Positions 17,243-24,958 of a stretch of DNA of 36,900 nt are shown here, piece after piece. This DNA comes from Mesorhizobium amorphae (GTDB lineage Bacteria > Pseudomonadota > Alphaproteobacteria > Rhizobiales > Rhizobiaceae), in NCBI RefSeq assembly GCF_014843845.1, contig NZ_JHQS01000001.1:1-36900 (forward strand). The letters run 5' to 3'. Below the pieces are notes generated by a model. The model was given only the letters and a program-made list of their open reading frames with translations. It made no database searches and had not been told where the DNA came from. The translations under genes were made by a program, and so were the position numbers. Numbering within the stretch: the stretch's first letter is position 1; each line of letters starts with the position of its first letter.

Positions 17243-18402
17243 ATGCCATCAACACCAAGGTCCTTCCGACAAAACGCAAGCAGGTCGCCCTGTTCTCGTC
17301 CGATCCACAGTTCAAGCGCGAGGTGGCGACACGGCTCGATGCGCTGGCGATCTACGACGTCAGGGTTTCCGATACGGGCGACTTCCTCAAGGGGCCGCCC
17401 GCCGACACGCGGCCCGGCATCGTCATCCTCGACTTTGGCCATGGCGAGCTGCTCGGCCAGCCGGGCATCGTCGAGGCGCGCGCCAAATGGGCATCGGTGC
17501 CGCTGATCGCCGTCTCCGACGAACTGACGTCGGAGCAGACGCGGGCGCTGGTGCGCATGAACGCTTCGGACTGGCTGCACAAGCCGCTCGACGCCAAAGA
17601 GTTGCTCAACGCCGTCACCTTCCACGACACCGGCAACCAGGGAACCAAGAGCCGCATCATCACCTTCATCGGCGCCAGCGGCGGCGCCGGCGCCACGACG
17701 CTGGCGCTGTCGGCGGCGGAATTCCTGGCGTCGAAATCATCTGAGCGCGCAGCGTCGACCTGCCTGGTCGATCTCGATTTCCAGAGCGCCAATTGCGGCG
17801 CCTATCTCAATCAGTTCAATCAGTTCGACCTTGCCGGCATCATCGGCATGCCGGAAAGGCTCGATGTCGAGCTGATGGACGTCATCAAGCTGTCGCGTCC
17901 GTCAGGCCTGACGCTCTATTCCTTCGAGCGGCCGCAACTGCCGTTCGAGCCGCAGGGTGCGGATTTCGTGTTCCGGCTGCTCGACCTCGTCGCCTACCGG
18001 TTCGACGACATCGTCATCGACCTGCCGAACATCGAGACGCCCTGGCACAATTCGGTGCTGTCGACGAGCGACGAGATCTTCATCGTCTTCGAGCTCAACG
18101 TCGCCTCGCTGCGCCAGGGCAAGCGGCTCTACAAGAAGATCCGCGAATTGCGCGGCAACAAGGTCAGCATCACGCTGGTCGCCAACAAGCACAAGCGCAA
18201 ATGGTTCGGAAACCACTTCTCGCGCAGCGAGCTGGAAAAGATCTTCAAGGCGCCGCACATCAAGTCGGTCGCGCTCGACAACGCGCTTTTGACCGATGCC
18301 TTGAACCGTGCCATCCTGCCTCTGGAGGTGGACGGGCGGGCACGCTTCAACAAGGATTTGAAGCGGATGTTCAAGGAACGGCTGGACGATGCCGCTCGCT
18401 AG
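17239..18402 (+). CDS. cpaE: CpaE/TadZ, receiver-like plus MinD/ParA-like localisation ATPase homologue
   Basis: The start is the ATG in the ATGA overlap with the preceding gene. The protein is 387 residues; a longer open frame upstream is antisense-like composition, not protein. Residues ~14-125 resemble a response-regulator receiver (VILDFGHG with Asp65, later Lys115). Residues ~140-380 form a MinD/ParA-like domain with a P-loop-like GASGGAGATT (145-154) and LVDLDFQSANCG (177-188). Both lysines of the deviant Walker A motif (KGGxGKT) are replaced (Ser147, Ala152), so ATP hydrolysis may be lost, as described for some TadZ proteins. Its role is to place the Tad machine in the cell. An L,D-transpeptidase gene overlaps its 3' end by 14 bp. 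Confidence 0.92.
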   Translation: MNAINTKVLPTKRKQVALFSSDPQFKREVATRLDALAIYDVRVSDTGDFLKGPPADTRPGIVILDFGHGELLGQPGIVEARAKWASVPLIAVSDELTSEQTRALVRMNASDWLHKPLDAKELLNAVTFHDTGNQGTKSRIITFIGASGGAGATTLALSAAEFLASKSSERAASTCLVDLDFQSANCGAYLNQFNQFDLAGIIGMPERLDVELMDVIKLSRPSGLTLYSFERPQLPFEPQGADFVFRLLDLVAYRFDDIVIDLPNIETPWHNSVLSTSDEIFIVFELNVASLRQGKRLYKKIRELRGNKVSITLVANKHKRKWFGNHFSRSELEKIFKAPHIKSVALDNALLTDALNRAILPLEVDGRARFNKDLKRMFKERLDDAAR

Positions 18403-18973
18403 CCACCGCTTCGCCCACGGCTTCACCGGCGCCTGCATGATGGGCCTGGCACTGGCGTCGGCCTGCGATATCGCCGAGGCCCGGTCGGCGCTTCTGGACC
18501 GCCCGCCGCTGCCGGCCATGGGTCCCAGCCTGCGCAAGACGGTCGCCTTCGCAACCAGCGAACAGGCCGGCACGATCATCATCCGCAAGGACGAGAAGGC
18601 GCTCTACCTGGTGACCAGCCAGGGGCAGGCATTGCGCTACCAGATCAGCGTCGGCCGCGACGGCTTCGGCTGGACCGGAACCGTCAAGGTCGGCGCCAAG
18701 ACGGAATGGCCCGAATGGCGGCCGCCCAAGGAAATGCGCGCCCGCCAGCCGGAGCTGCCGGCCATGGTGCCGGCCGGTCCCTACAACCCGCTTGGCGCAC
18801 GCGCCCTTTACCTCTCCCGGGACGGGCGCGACACGCTCTACCGCATCCATGGCACCAACGATCCCAAAGGGGTCGGCTTCGACGGAACATCGGGCTGTTT
18901 TCGCCTTACCAACACCGATGTGATCGATCTCTTCAAGCGCGTCGCGGTGGGCGCAAAGGTGGTGGTGGAATGA
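18389..18973 (+). CDS. L,D-transpeptidase (YkuD) encoded at the end of the Tad operon
   Basis: The protein has 194 residues: an N-terminal hydrophobic signal (GACMMGLALASACDIAEA, possibly a lipobox-like Cys), then a YkuD domain from ~60. The catalytic region reads YRIHGTNDPK (His154) and then GTSGCFRLTN (Cys170, Arg172), that is HxG..(S)GCxR with Ser in place of the usual His before Gly-Cys. The enzyme class makes 3-3 crosslinks in peptidoglycan or attaches proteins to it. It begins inside the cpaE stop region (14-bp overlap) and its stop overlaps the next start (ATGA), so it is translationally coupled to the pilus operon. The larger transpeptidase at 22228 is a separate paralogue. Confidence 0.9.
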   Translation: MPLASHRFAHGFTGACMMGLALASACDIAEARSALLDRPPLPAMGPSLRKTVAFATSEQAGTIIIRKDEKALYLVTSQGQALRYQISVGRDGFGWTGTVKVGAKTEWPEWRPPKEMRARQPELPAMVPAGPYNPLGARALYLSRDGRDTLYRIHGTNDPKGVGFDGTSGCFRLTNTDVIDLFKRVAVGAKVVVE

Positions 18974-19542
18974 CTATGATCAGCGACCCGGACATGCCGG
19001 CCATCGAACTCGGCGCGCAGGAAGTCGTCGCCGGCAAGCCCAGCCGCAAAGGCACCATCGGTGTCGTTGTCGCGGGGGCTGCGCTGGTCACCATCGTGAA
19101 CCTGACGGCCGCCGTCTATCTCTACCGCGGCATGAACGATTTGCGCGTCGTGGAAGCCCGGCTGGAGCAGCTCGGCCAGTTCGAGCAGCGCATCGGCGCC
19201 CGCCTCGATACGATTAACAACGGCTTCCAGAGCCGGTTCGAAAAACTGGACAGCCAGCTGCAAGCGGATTTCAACGAAATCGACCGCAACGTTGCCCGGC
19301 TTGAGCAGAACCCGCCCGTTGCCGCTAGCGACGAAGGCATGAGCGCCGCCGAACCCACGGTGGTCACGACAAGCACGGCGGAGGAAGCCCCTGCCGTTGC
19401 CGAAAACATGGCGGAGCCGGATGCGATCGAGATGCCGCGCCCGCCGAGAAAGCGGACCCCGGCTGTTGCACCCCCACCAAACCCCGCCTACCAGCGTATC
19501 CAGCAGGCAGACGGCAAGGTCTACTACAAGAAGATCAACTAG
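18970..19542 (+). CDS. single-pass membrane protein with periplasmic coiled coil, Tad-linked, unknown family
   Basis: From the ATG in the ATGA overlap with the L,D-transpeptidase this is 190 residues. Residues ~29-52 are one membrane helix (GTIGVVVAGAALVTIVNLTA) after a 28-residue cytoplasmic lead. Residues ~55-112 are a regular coiled coil (RVVEARLEQLGQFEQRIGAR, then FEKLDSQLQADFNEID). After that comes an Ala/Glu/Pro-rich linker and a basic C-terminus (PRPPRKRTPAV, then YQRIQQADGKVYYKKIN). I recognise no family. Coupling to the transpeptidase suggests it tethers or regulates that enzyme, or spans the periplasm beside the pilus; this is inference. Confidence 0.85.
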   Translation: MTMISDPDMPAIELGAQEVVAGKPSRKGTIGVVVAGAALVTIVNLTAAVYLYRGMNDLRVVEARLEQLGQFEQRIGARLDTINNGFQSRFEKLDSQLQADFNEIDRNVARLEQNPPVAASDEGMSAAEPTVVTTSTAEEAPAVAENMAEPDAIEMPRPPRKRTPAVAPPPNPAYQRIQQADGKVYYKKIN

Positions 19543-19569
19543 ATCACTCGGCCCAGTTGGCGCAGAGCG

Positions 19570-20106
19570 CTAAAGATCTCGCTGCAGAGCCAGGATGCGG
19601 ATCGCGCGTGCTTCGGTGCGCTGCCTGGCTTCGCTGAGGAAGGCAATATGGCAATAGGCGCATGCGGCGGCGCCGAGGGCCAGCACCAGGCTGTTCTTCA
19701 AGGTGAAGTCGACCATCAGCGAGAACTGAAGGCCTCTCGGCGCCGTGAATGAGGCAATGGTGCTCGCCGTTTCCGAATGACTGCTGACGGCGATCATCAG
19801 GCCGGCAAAAAGCAGGGCGACATGGTTGGCCAGAAAGAAGGCGGCCGATGCCCTCGCCCGGCAGGCCATCCAGCAAAGAATGGACGCACTGGCCAGTATT
19901 GCGGCGTCAAGCGCGAACGAGCCACCCAGATAGAGGCCGACCTGCTGCCAGAACATCGTCGCCAATGGGCGCAGTTCAAGCCAGATCCACCACATTGCGG
20001 GGCTGGACGGATAGGCGCCGAGCAGGAACGTCGCCGTTCGCTCCGCCGCCAGAATGAGCAGCATGAGGGCTGGGAAGGCAAAGAGCAGTACTGGTTTGCG
20101 CTTCAT
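19570..20106 (-). CDS. multi-pass membrane protein of unknown function
   Basis: The protein has 178 residues and about four hydrophobic segments (LLFAFPALMLLILAA, LAS-rich helix near 70-88, FFLANHVALLFAGLMIAV, LVLALGAAACAYCHIAFL), with a charged Arg-rich C-terminus (RQRTEARAIRILALQRDL). No catalytic motif is seen. It converges on the Tad operon with a 27-bp gap and diverges from the nuclease-fold gene to the right. The composition is a normal bacterial inner-membrane protein; nothing ties it firmly to the pilus. Confidence 0.75.
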   Translation of the reverse strand: MKRKPVLLFAFPALMLLILAAERTATFLLGAYPSSPAMWWIWLELRPLATMFWQQVGLYLGGSFALDAAILASASILCWMACRARASAAFFLANHVALLFAGLMIAVSSHSETASTIASFTAPRGLQFSLMVDFTLKNSLVLALGAAACAYCHIAFLSEARQRTEARAIRILALQRDL

Positions 20107-20297
20107 GTCATCCTCGACGATCCGAGGCGCAGATTAGGCGGCATTGATTGCACAAGGCTTAACGGCGGCAGTTCCCCGAAGCCTGTGATATGGTTGTGCC
20201 GACGGCGAGGATCGCCGGCGCGGACGGGTTCAGCGAACGATCGATGCCGTTTTCCCAGGCGATATCGGCTTCGGCGGGAAGCCAAGCGAGCAGGCCG

Positions 20298-21011
20298 ATG
20301 AGCGGCGCGGGTCTGGCGCAAAGGCCCAGCCTGGCGATCGCGCTCGGGGCCGTCGGGCTGCTGGCCGGGGCCTTACTGATCATCTGGGCGGGTGCCTTGC
20401 TCGCGGTCGACCGGCCCAATCTTGCGCCGGCACAGGCTGTCGACGGCGAGCAGCCGATCCCAGCAGTTGCATCTCCTCTGGAGACAGGACCACAACAGCC
20501 GGCACGCAAGATCGCCCAGGACCTCATTGCACCGCCGCCGCTCGAAGTATCGGCAATCGAGCGGATCGAGCCGCGCCTGCCGCTTGGCGAACTCGGTCTG
20601 GCGTCATGGCCGGAAACGCCGATGCCGGACGACTGGCGGGAGACCCTGCTCTACCGTCCGATCGCCACCTCATCGGCCGCTTTCGAGGCGATGGGCAGGA
20701 CGGTGGCCATCAGCGGCACGCTCGGCGTCGATCCGGACCAAAGCTGTTCGTTTGGCGAGGCGGCCTGGCCTTGCGGTCAGCGGGCCCGCGCGGCCTTCAA
20801 TGCCTGGCTGCGCGGGCGGGCGCTGAAATGCTTCGTGCCGCCGGAGACCGACCGTTTCGCCATTGCCGCGCCCTGCAAGCTCGGCAAGCAGGATGTCGGC
20901 GCCTGGCTGGTGGCCAATGGCTGGGCCATGGCGGCACCCGGCGGCATCTACAGCAAGGCAGAGGCGACGGCCAGGACTGCCGGCATGGGCATATTCGGAC
21001 CGCCGCAATAG
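20298..21011 (+). CDS. membrane-anchored thermonuclease-like (SNase-fold) protein
   Basis: ATG 20298 follows AGCAGGCCG and gives 237 residues with one N-terminal membrane helix (LAIALGAVGLLAGALLIIWAG); an ATG at 20190 is an alternative that adds 36 residues. A Pro/Ala linker is followed by an SNc-like domain: a beta-strand VAISGTLGVDPDQSC, then CGQRARAAFNAWLRGRALKC and CKLGKQDVGAWLVANGWAMA, the last being the conserved helix of thermonuclease-family proteins. The Arg/Glu catalytic set of micrococcal nuclease is not evident, so activity is doubtful. Cysteine pairs may form periplasmic disulfides. Similar proteins are common in rhizobia as thermonuclease-family hypotheticals. Confidence 0.8.
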   Translation: MSGAGLAQRPSLAIALGAVGLLAGALLIIWAGALLAVDRPNLAPAQAVDGEQPIPAVASPLETGPQQPARKIAQDLIAPPPLEVSAIERIEPRLPLGELGLASWPETPMPDDWRETLLYRPIATSSAAFEAMGRTVAISGTLGVDPDQSCSFGEAAWPCGQRARAAFNAWLRGRALKCFVPPETDRFAIAAPCKLGKQDVGAWLVANGWAMAAPGGIYSKAEATARTAGMGIFGPPQ

Positions 21012-21205
21012 TCGGCCGGCCGCGAAGCCCCGGATATTTCTTTTGTTAACCGTTGCGGCGCAGCTTTCCTCCCGAGTAACCGCGGTTTGATGTTTTGGCT
21101 CGAGCAGGGACGTCATTTGGCCCATTCATCAAATTGTACGGTTCCTCGAAACCGAAATTGCAACACACAGGCCTTATGCAAGCGCATCCGACAGGAGATT
21201 GGCCG

Positions 21206-21961
21206 GTGACGAGAACAATGACGACCAGCGCTGCCCATGCTTGGCAAGAAGTCGCTTGGTTGACCCTTCTGGGGACCGCCGGCTGTCTTGGCCTTTCGCT
21301 GGGCCTCAACTATCTGCTTCTGTTCAGCGAGGGGCTGACGCCGTTCGCGCGCAGCATGATCACGGCAGCGATTCTGCCGCTGGCGATCGGCCTGCCGCTT
21401 TTCCTGGTGATCGGCTGGAAGCAGATCGAGCTTCGCCGCTACCGGCAGGAGCTCAACCGTTCGGCGACCTATGACAGGCTGACCGGCTGCCTGAACGGGC
21501 CTGTCTTCACGTCGCTGGTCGAAAGACGGGCATCGAGGCCAGCGCAGACCGGCCCGCGTTCCGGCGCCTTCCTGGTGATCCATCCGGAGCATCTCAGGTC
21601 GCTTAATCTGCGCTTCGGCCTGGAATGGGGCGACGAAGCCCTGCGGCTCATCGCCTCGACCATACAATCGTCGGTGCGCAGGGAAGATCTGGTAGGCCGC
21701 ATCGGCACGTCGATGTTCGGCGTCTTTCTGCCCGGCGCGACCGAACAGGATGCGAAGGAAATCGGCGAACGCATCCGGGCGCGAGTCGCACAGGTCTATT
21801 TCGCGCCGAAGGGCGCGGAGGCTGTGCTGGCCATCAGCGTCGGCGGTGTCGTGTTCGAGCACGAACTCGCCTTCGAGGACATGTTCCGGTCGGCGGAAGA
21901 GCGTTTGTCGCAATCCAGGGACGGACTGGAATTGTCGCATATAGGCGACGACCACAGCTGA
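21206..21961 (+). CDS. membrane GGDEF-fold protein with degenerate active site
   Basis: The GTG at 21206 is preceded by AGGAGA at 7-base spacing, the best ribosome-binding site in the frame (longer starts at 21095 or 21176 lack one); the protein is 251 residues. Two membrane helices (WLTLLGTAGCLGLSLGLNYL and MITAAILPLAIGLPLFLVIG) precede a GGDEF domain (ATYDRLTGCLNGPVF onward). Where a diguanylate cyclase has RxGGDEF the sequence reads GRIGTSMFGVFLPG, so GGDEF is replaced by GTSMF. Cyclic-di-GMP synthesis is therefore very unlikely; it may bind GTP or act structurally. Confidence 0.85.
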   Translation: MTRTMTTSAAHAWQEVAWLTLLGTAGCLGLSLGLNYLLLFSEGLTPFARSMITAAILPLAIGLPLFLVIGWKQIELRRYRQELNRSATYDRLTGCLNGPVFTSLVERRASRPAQTGPRSGAFLVIHPEHLRSLNLRFGLEWGDEALRLIASTIQSSVRREDLVGRIGTSMFGVFLPGATEQDAKEIGERIRARVAQVYFAPKGAEAVLAISVGGVVFEHELAFEDMFRSAEERLSQSRDGLELSHIGDDHS

Positions 21962-21994
21962 AGCGGCAGATCTGGTCGGAACGATCGATGAGAC

Positions 21995-22021
21995 TGGTGC
22001 TGCGAGAGAGGATTGAACTCT
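21995..22021 (-). other. fragment matching the 3' end of a tRNA (possible attachment site)
   Basis: Read on the - strand, the sequence has AGAG, a T-loop TTCAATC, then CTCTC, a 7-nt acceptor strand TCGCAGC, discriminator A and CCA, in exactly the spacing of a tRNA 3' end. Four of five T-stem pairs form. Upstream of it on that strand (22022-22090) the DNA is AT-rich and has no anticodon or D arm, so this is a fragment, not a tRNA gene. Such 3' ends are the usual footprints of tyrosine-integrase attachment. The tRNA type is not determined. Confidence 0.5.
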
Positions 22022-22227
22022 AGTCGAATTCAATAATTTCAATATTTTATGTGATGTTTTGTAACATTGTGACGTTCATAAAAATGAACTGATAGACAAC
22101 CCTCGTATTTCAGTCAGCCCTGGGATCGGGAATGCCACCCTGGTCGGTTCTGTCCTGCAGCTGCCAGGGACGGAACCAGATAGGACCCTGCCGCGTCATA
22201 GAAGCAGGTTCCCGTGGAGTCACATCG

Positions 22228-23232
22228 ATGCTTAGGCTCGTTCTGTTCATCGCCGCGGCGCTCGTCCTCGCCTCCGCCGGGACCGAGGCGGCCAAGCTGG
22301 ACCTAGCCACCGTCAATCAGGCCCAATTCGCCGCCGGAGAACCGAAAGGCTTCAGCCCGGCCCTCCTGAAGGCAGAGATTCTTTTGGATCGCGCCCGCTT
22401 CTCGCCGGGCCTGATCGACGGGCGCGTTTCAGAGAACTTCACCAAAGCGGTCCGGGCCTTTCAGGCGGCGAACGGTTTCCCATCCGATGGCAAGCTTACT
22501 CTGGAGACCTGGGACAAGCTGATGGCAACGTCCGGCAGCCCGGTCCTGGTCACCTATGAGCTGACGCGCAAAGATGTGCGCGGACCTTTTACCAAGCGTA
22601 TTCCGGCGCGCCTGGAGAGGATGGCCCGCCTGCCGCGGCTCGGCTATCACAACGCGATGGAGAAGCTGGCGGAACGCTTCCATGTCAGCGAACAATTGCT
22701 CAGACGGCTCAATCCGGGCACCCGCTTTAAGAAGGTCGGCACGAAGTTGCTTGTGCCGGATGTTGGTCGGGGCGATCCTCCTACTGCCGTTGCCGGCGTC
22801 GAGGTCGACACGGGCGCACGCCTTGTGCGCGTGCTTGATCCCTCGGGAAAATGGCTCGCAGTCTTCCCGGCTTCCATCGGCAGCGACGAGAAGCCGGCGC
22901 CGAATGGCGAGGCGGAGATCAGACGCGTGGTGCGCAATCCCACCTATCACTACGATCCCGACTTCGCTTTCAAGGGGGTCAAGGCCAAGCGGCCGTTCAC
23001 CATTGCGGCCGGACCGAACAATCCGGTGGGATCGGTCTGGGTCGATCTCTCCATCGAAAGTTACGGCATTCACGGCACGCCCGAACCCGGCAAGATCGGC
23101 GCGACCTTCTCGCATGGCTGCATCAGGCTGACCAACTGGGATGCCGAGGACCTCGCTTCCATGGTGCAGAAAAACACGAAAGTTAGCTTCAAGGACGAAA
23201 TGGCGAACGCAGGCGACGAGCGGCCTCAGTAG
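22228..23232 (+). CDS. L,D-transpeptidase with peptidoglycan-binding and LysM-like domains
   Basis: The start is ATG 22228, nine bases after GGAG; an ATG at 22132 would add a non-signal leader. The protein is 334 residues: a Sec signal (MLRLVLFIAAALVLASAG), a PG_binding_1 domain (~44-98), a LysM-like segment (~138-180, HNAMEKLAERFHVSEQLLRR), and a YkuD domain (~192-321) with YGIHGTPEPG (His282) and FSHGCIRLTN (Cys298, Arg300). This is the canonical periplasmic 3-3 crosslinking enzyme. All catalytic residues are present. It stands alone, about 200 bp right of the tRNA-end fragment. Confidence 0.93.
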   Translation: MLRLVLFIAAALVLASAGTEAAKLDLATVNQAQFAAGEPKGFSPALLKAEILLDRARFSPGLIDGRVSENFTKAVRAFQAANGFPSDGKLTLETWDKLMATSGSPVLVTYELTRKDVRGPFTKRIPARLERMARLPRLGYHNAMEKLAERFHVSEQLLRRLNPGTRFKKVGTKLLVPDVGRGDPPTAVAGVEVDTGARLVRVLDPSGKWLAVFPASIGSDEKPAPNGEAEIRRVVRNPTYHYDPDFAFKGVKAKRPFTIAAGPNNPVGSVWVDLSIESYGIHGTPEPGKIGATFSHGCIRLTNWDAEDLASMVQKNTKVSFKDEMANAGDERPQ

Positions 23233-23336
23233 CCCAATACGCGGAATGCCTGGCAAGTTGTCGCTCGCGTGTTTGCAGCGCGCATTCCGGCAGCCGACAA
23301 GGTCATTTGGCGGTGACCGTCCAAGATCTGATCTCA

Positions 23337-23609
23337 TTAACACGCGAGCAGGGCCTTTCCGTATTTGGCCCACAGCTGCTCGCAATCTCTGGCTCGAAGA
23401 GTTGGAGTCCCCAGGTTGCCATATACGACCATTGCGGCACGGACATCGTAGCCCAAGATCGGAGCGTTGGCGACAAACTGGACGGCCTCGCCCAGACGGC
23501 GGACGTCAAGAGCGGCATCGGTTTTGTTGGTGCTATCGAACACACCCAGGATCTGGGCTTCCTTGTTCCTCACTGCCAAAACAGCCGCCAGCGCTTCTTC
23601 GGTCATCAT
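23337..23609 (-). CDS. small hypothetical protein, translationally coupled to the gene before it
   Basis: This 90-residue soluble protein (MMTEEALAAVLAVRNKEAQI, ending YGKALLAC) has no motif I recognise. Its start overlaps the stop of the 23606-23842 gene as ATGA, which supports both being real and co-translated. Composition and codon use look normal for the genome. Its function is unknown; a two-gene small-protein operon such as this is common in rhizobial accessory DNA. Confidence 0.5.
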   Translation of the reverse strand: MMTEEALAAVLAVRNKEAQILGVFDSTNKTDAALDVRRLGEAVQFVANAPILGYDVRAAMVVYGNLGTPTLRARDCEQLWAKYGKALLAC

Positions 23610-23842
23610 GTGGCCTGTCGACGAACCGTTTCAGGAATATCCATAGAGACAACGCGCCGCGGCGTGTCCTGATTGCGCAGAACGCTTCGCGACATTTGTT
23701 GATTGCACCTTGCCGCGAACCATTCAGCGCCATCGCGCGTCAAACCGATGAGGCATTGGTTAGCGAAATCCGCCGGCACGTCCACGATGGTGTCAATTAC
23801 GGCCCAAGTGTCGGTCGGCTCCTGCACGACCACGAATCTCAT
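23606..23842 (-). CDS. small hypothetical protein; intact copy of an inverted duplicated pair
   Basis: ATG 23842 follows AGGAG at about 10 bases; a GTG at 23851 is too close to it. The 78-residue protein (MRFVVVQEPTDTWAVIDTIV, then PADFANQCLIGLTRDGAEWF) has no recognised fold. A decayed copy of the same gene lies in the opposite orientation at 25800-25950. Being small, soluble and duplicated, with its stop coupled to the next gene, it may be one partner of a two-protein unit. No toxin or antitoxin motif is evident. Confidence 0.6.
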   Translation of the reverse strand: MRFVVVQEPTDTWAVIDTIVDVPADFANQCLIGLTRDGAEWFAARCNQQMSRSVLRNQDTPRRVVSMDIPETVRRQAT

Positions 23843-23858
23843 ATTAGACACTCCTAAT
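23695..23858. repeat. left copy of a 150-160 bp inverted repeat pair
   Basis: This segment, covering most of the small gene and its ribosome-binding region, is repeated in inverse orientation at 25800-25950. Two stretches are identical, one of 37 bases within the ADFANQCLIG coding part and one of about 26 bases at FVVVQEPTD. The pair encloses about 1.95 kb. Confidence 0.75.
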
Positions 23859-24023
23859 GCAATAACGCGCGAGGGGGGCAGCTGTTCCGCCGAGCGGGCT
23901 CGGATCGCCGGGGTGAAGTGTTAGCGTATCTGAATGAGCCTGGAATCTGCTTGGCCGGTTGGGGTTGGAAACTCCCATCGAGTTGCTGGGAGCTTGTTCT
24001 TTCTCGTCGCAATCCCCCGACTA

Positions 24024-24410
24024 TCAGGAGCCACCCTCGTAAAGCTCAATGGGGAGTCCGTCAGGGTCCGCAATGAAAGTAAACGAACGTCCTGTGTGGG
24101 GGTCCATCCGGATAGGCTCAACTTCAACCCCTCGCGCCCGAAGTAACCGGGCGGTCGCCTCAACCGAGTCGACCGAGAATGCTAGGTGTCGCAATCCGCA
24201 TGCCTCAGGCCTGGTAGGCCGGCTCGGTGGTGCTGGAAAACTGAACAACTCGATCTGCACAGGTCCATGGCGCAGGTCGCACTTCCAAGATTGCCTTTCG
24301 GCGCGCCAATTTTCGTCGACAACCACGAAATCGAGCTTGTTCGTGTAGAACTGCTTCGAGACCTGGTAGTCACTGCAGATGATTGCGACGTGATGGATTC
24401 CCAGAAACAT
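24024..24410 (-). CDS. VOC-superfamily protein, YaeR/SMU1112c-like
   Basis: From ATG 24410 the protein is 128 residues (MFLGIHHVAIICSDYQVSKQ). The phrases ELFSFPAPPSRPTRPEACGL, RHLAFSVDSVEAT and FIADPDGLPIELYE follow E. coli YaeR almost word for word, so subfamily assignment is firm. Metal ligands expected for VOC enzymes (His in HHVAI, a mid-chain His in RHLAF, C-terminal Glu in ELYE) are present. The substrate is not established for the family. A weak hairpin CTCCCA/TGGGAG followed by TTT (23972-23992 on this strand) may end the transcript. It is the only intact gene inside the 2-kb inverted-repeat interval apart from the small secreted protein at 24959. Confidence 0.88.
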   Translation of the reverse strand: MFLGIHHVAIICSDYQVSKQFYTNKLDFVVVDENWRAERQSWKCDLRHGPVQIELFSFPAPPSRPTRPEACGLRHLAFSVDSVEATARLLRARGVEVEPIRMDPHTGRSFTFIADPDGLPIELYEGGS

Positions 24411-24452
24411 CGAATTGGCCTTTTGTGAGCGCGGACAAAGCAAACAGAGCGA

Positions 24453-24581
24453 TCACAAGTCATGCTTTAGACCCGCGAGGATCCGCTTCGGTGTGAACGG
24501 GATGCGGCGGAACCTCACCCAGGTTGCATCGAATAGCGCATTACCAAGAGCAGCTGCGGTCGGTCCTTGCGCCGCGCAGCG
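24453..24581 (-). pseudogene. C-terminal remnant of a xanthine dehydrogenase/aldehyde oxidase large subunit
   Basis: On the - strand the frame reads GPTAAALGNALFDATWVRFR and then RIPFTPKRILAGL before a TGA. This is the characteristic C-terminal end of molybdopterin-binding large subunits (...ANALFDATGVRLRELPLTPERVLAAL). Only 42 codons remain, bounded upstream by an in-frame TGA. The rest of the gene is gone, so this is a gene stump. Confidence 0.7.
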
Positions 24582-24649
24582 TCACCAACGCGTTGTGGTG
24601 TCGAACGCTTGGGATCACTGCCACGACAAGCAGGAGAACTGACAGGCGT

Positions 24650-24850
24650 TTACGGCGATCCGTAGGCGGCGTCATGATAGATCAGCGCAGGACCGGGCTC
24701 TCCGCTCATCACATGGCGGACGCTGCCGAGGATCAACGCATGGGCTGTGGCGAATGATAGTATCCTCGACCGTGCAATCGACTGCGGCAAGCGCGCCTTC
24801 AAGTGCCAGTGCGCCGGTCGCAAGAGCCGACCAGGCCGCTACGGCAGGCA
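24650..24850 (-). pseudogene. frameshifted C-terminal remnant of a flavin-reductase-like protein
   Basis: One frame reads LEGALAAVDCTVEDTI and, after a one-base slip, another reads AHALILGSVRHVMSGEPGPA and then LIYHDAAYGSP before TAA. Together they match the last third of flavin reductase (FMN-binding) domain proteins. No N-terminal half is visible upstream. It lies next to the molybdenum-enzyme stump on the same strand, so the two may derive from one lost catabolic operon. Confidence 0.6.
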
Positions 24851-24958
24851 AGCCAGAACCGCTGCGACACCAACCGCAACGAGCAAACCAGGATCTGTCT
24901 ACATCACCACGATGTCTTCCACGGTGACGCAGTGCCACGTGAAGGCGCGTCGTCGTGA

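Noticed and set aside
23233..23300. Inverted repeat CGGAATGC...GCATTCCG after the L,D-transpeptidase
   Set aside because: The loop exceeds 30 bases and no T-run follows, so terminator function is not supported.
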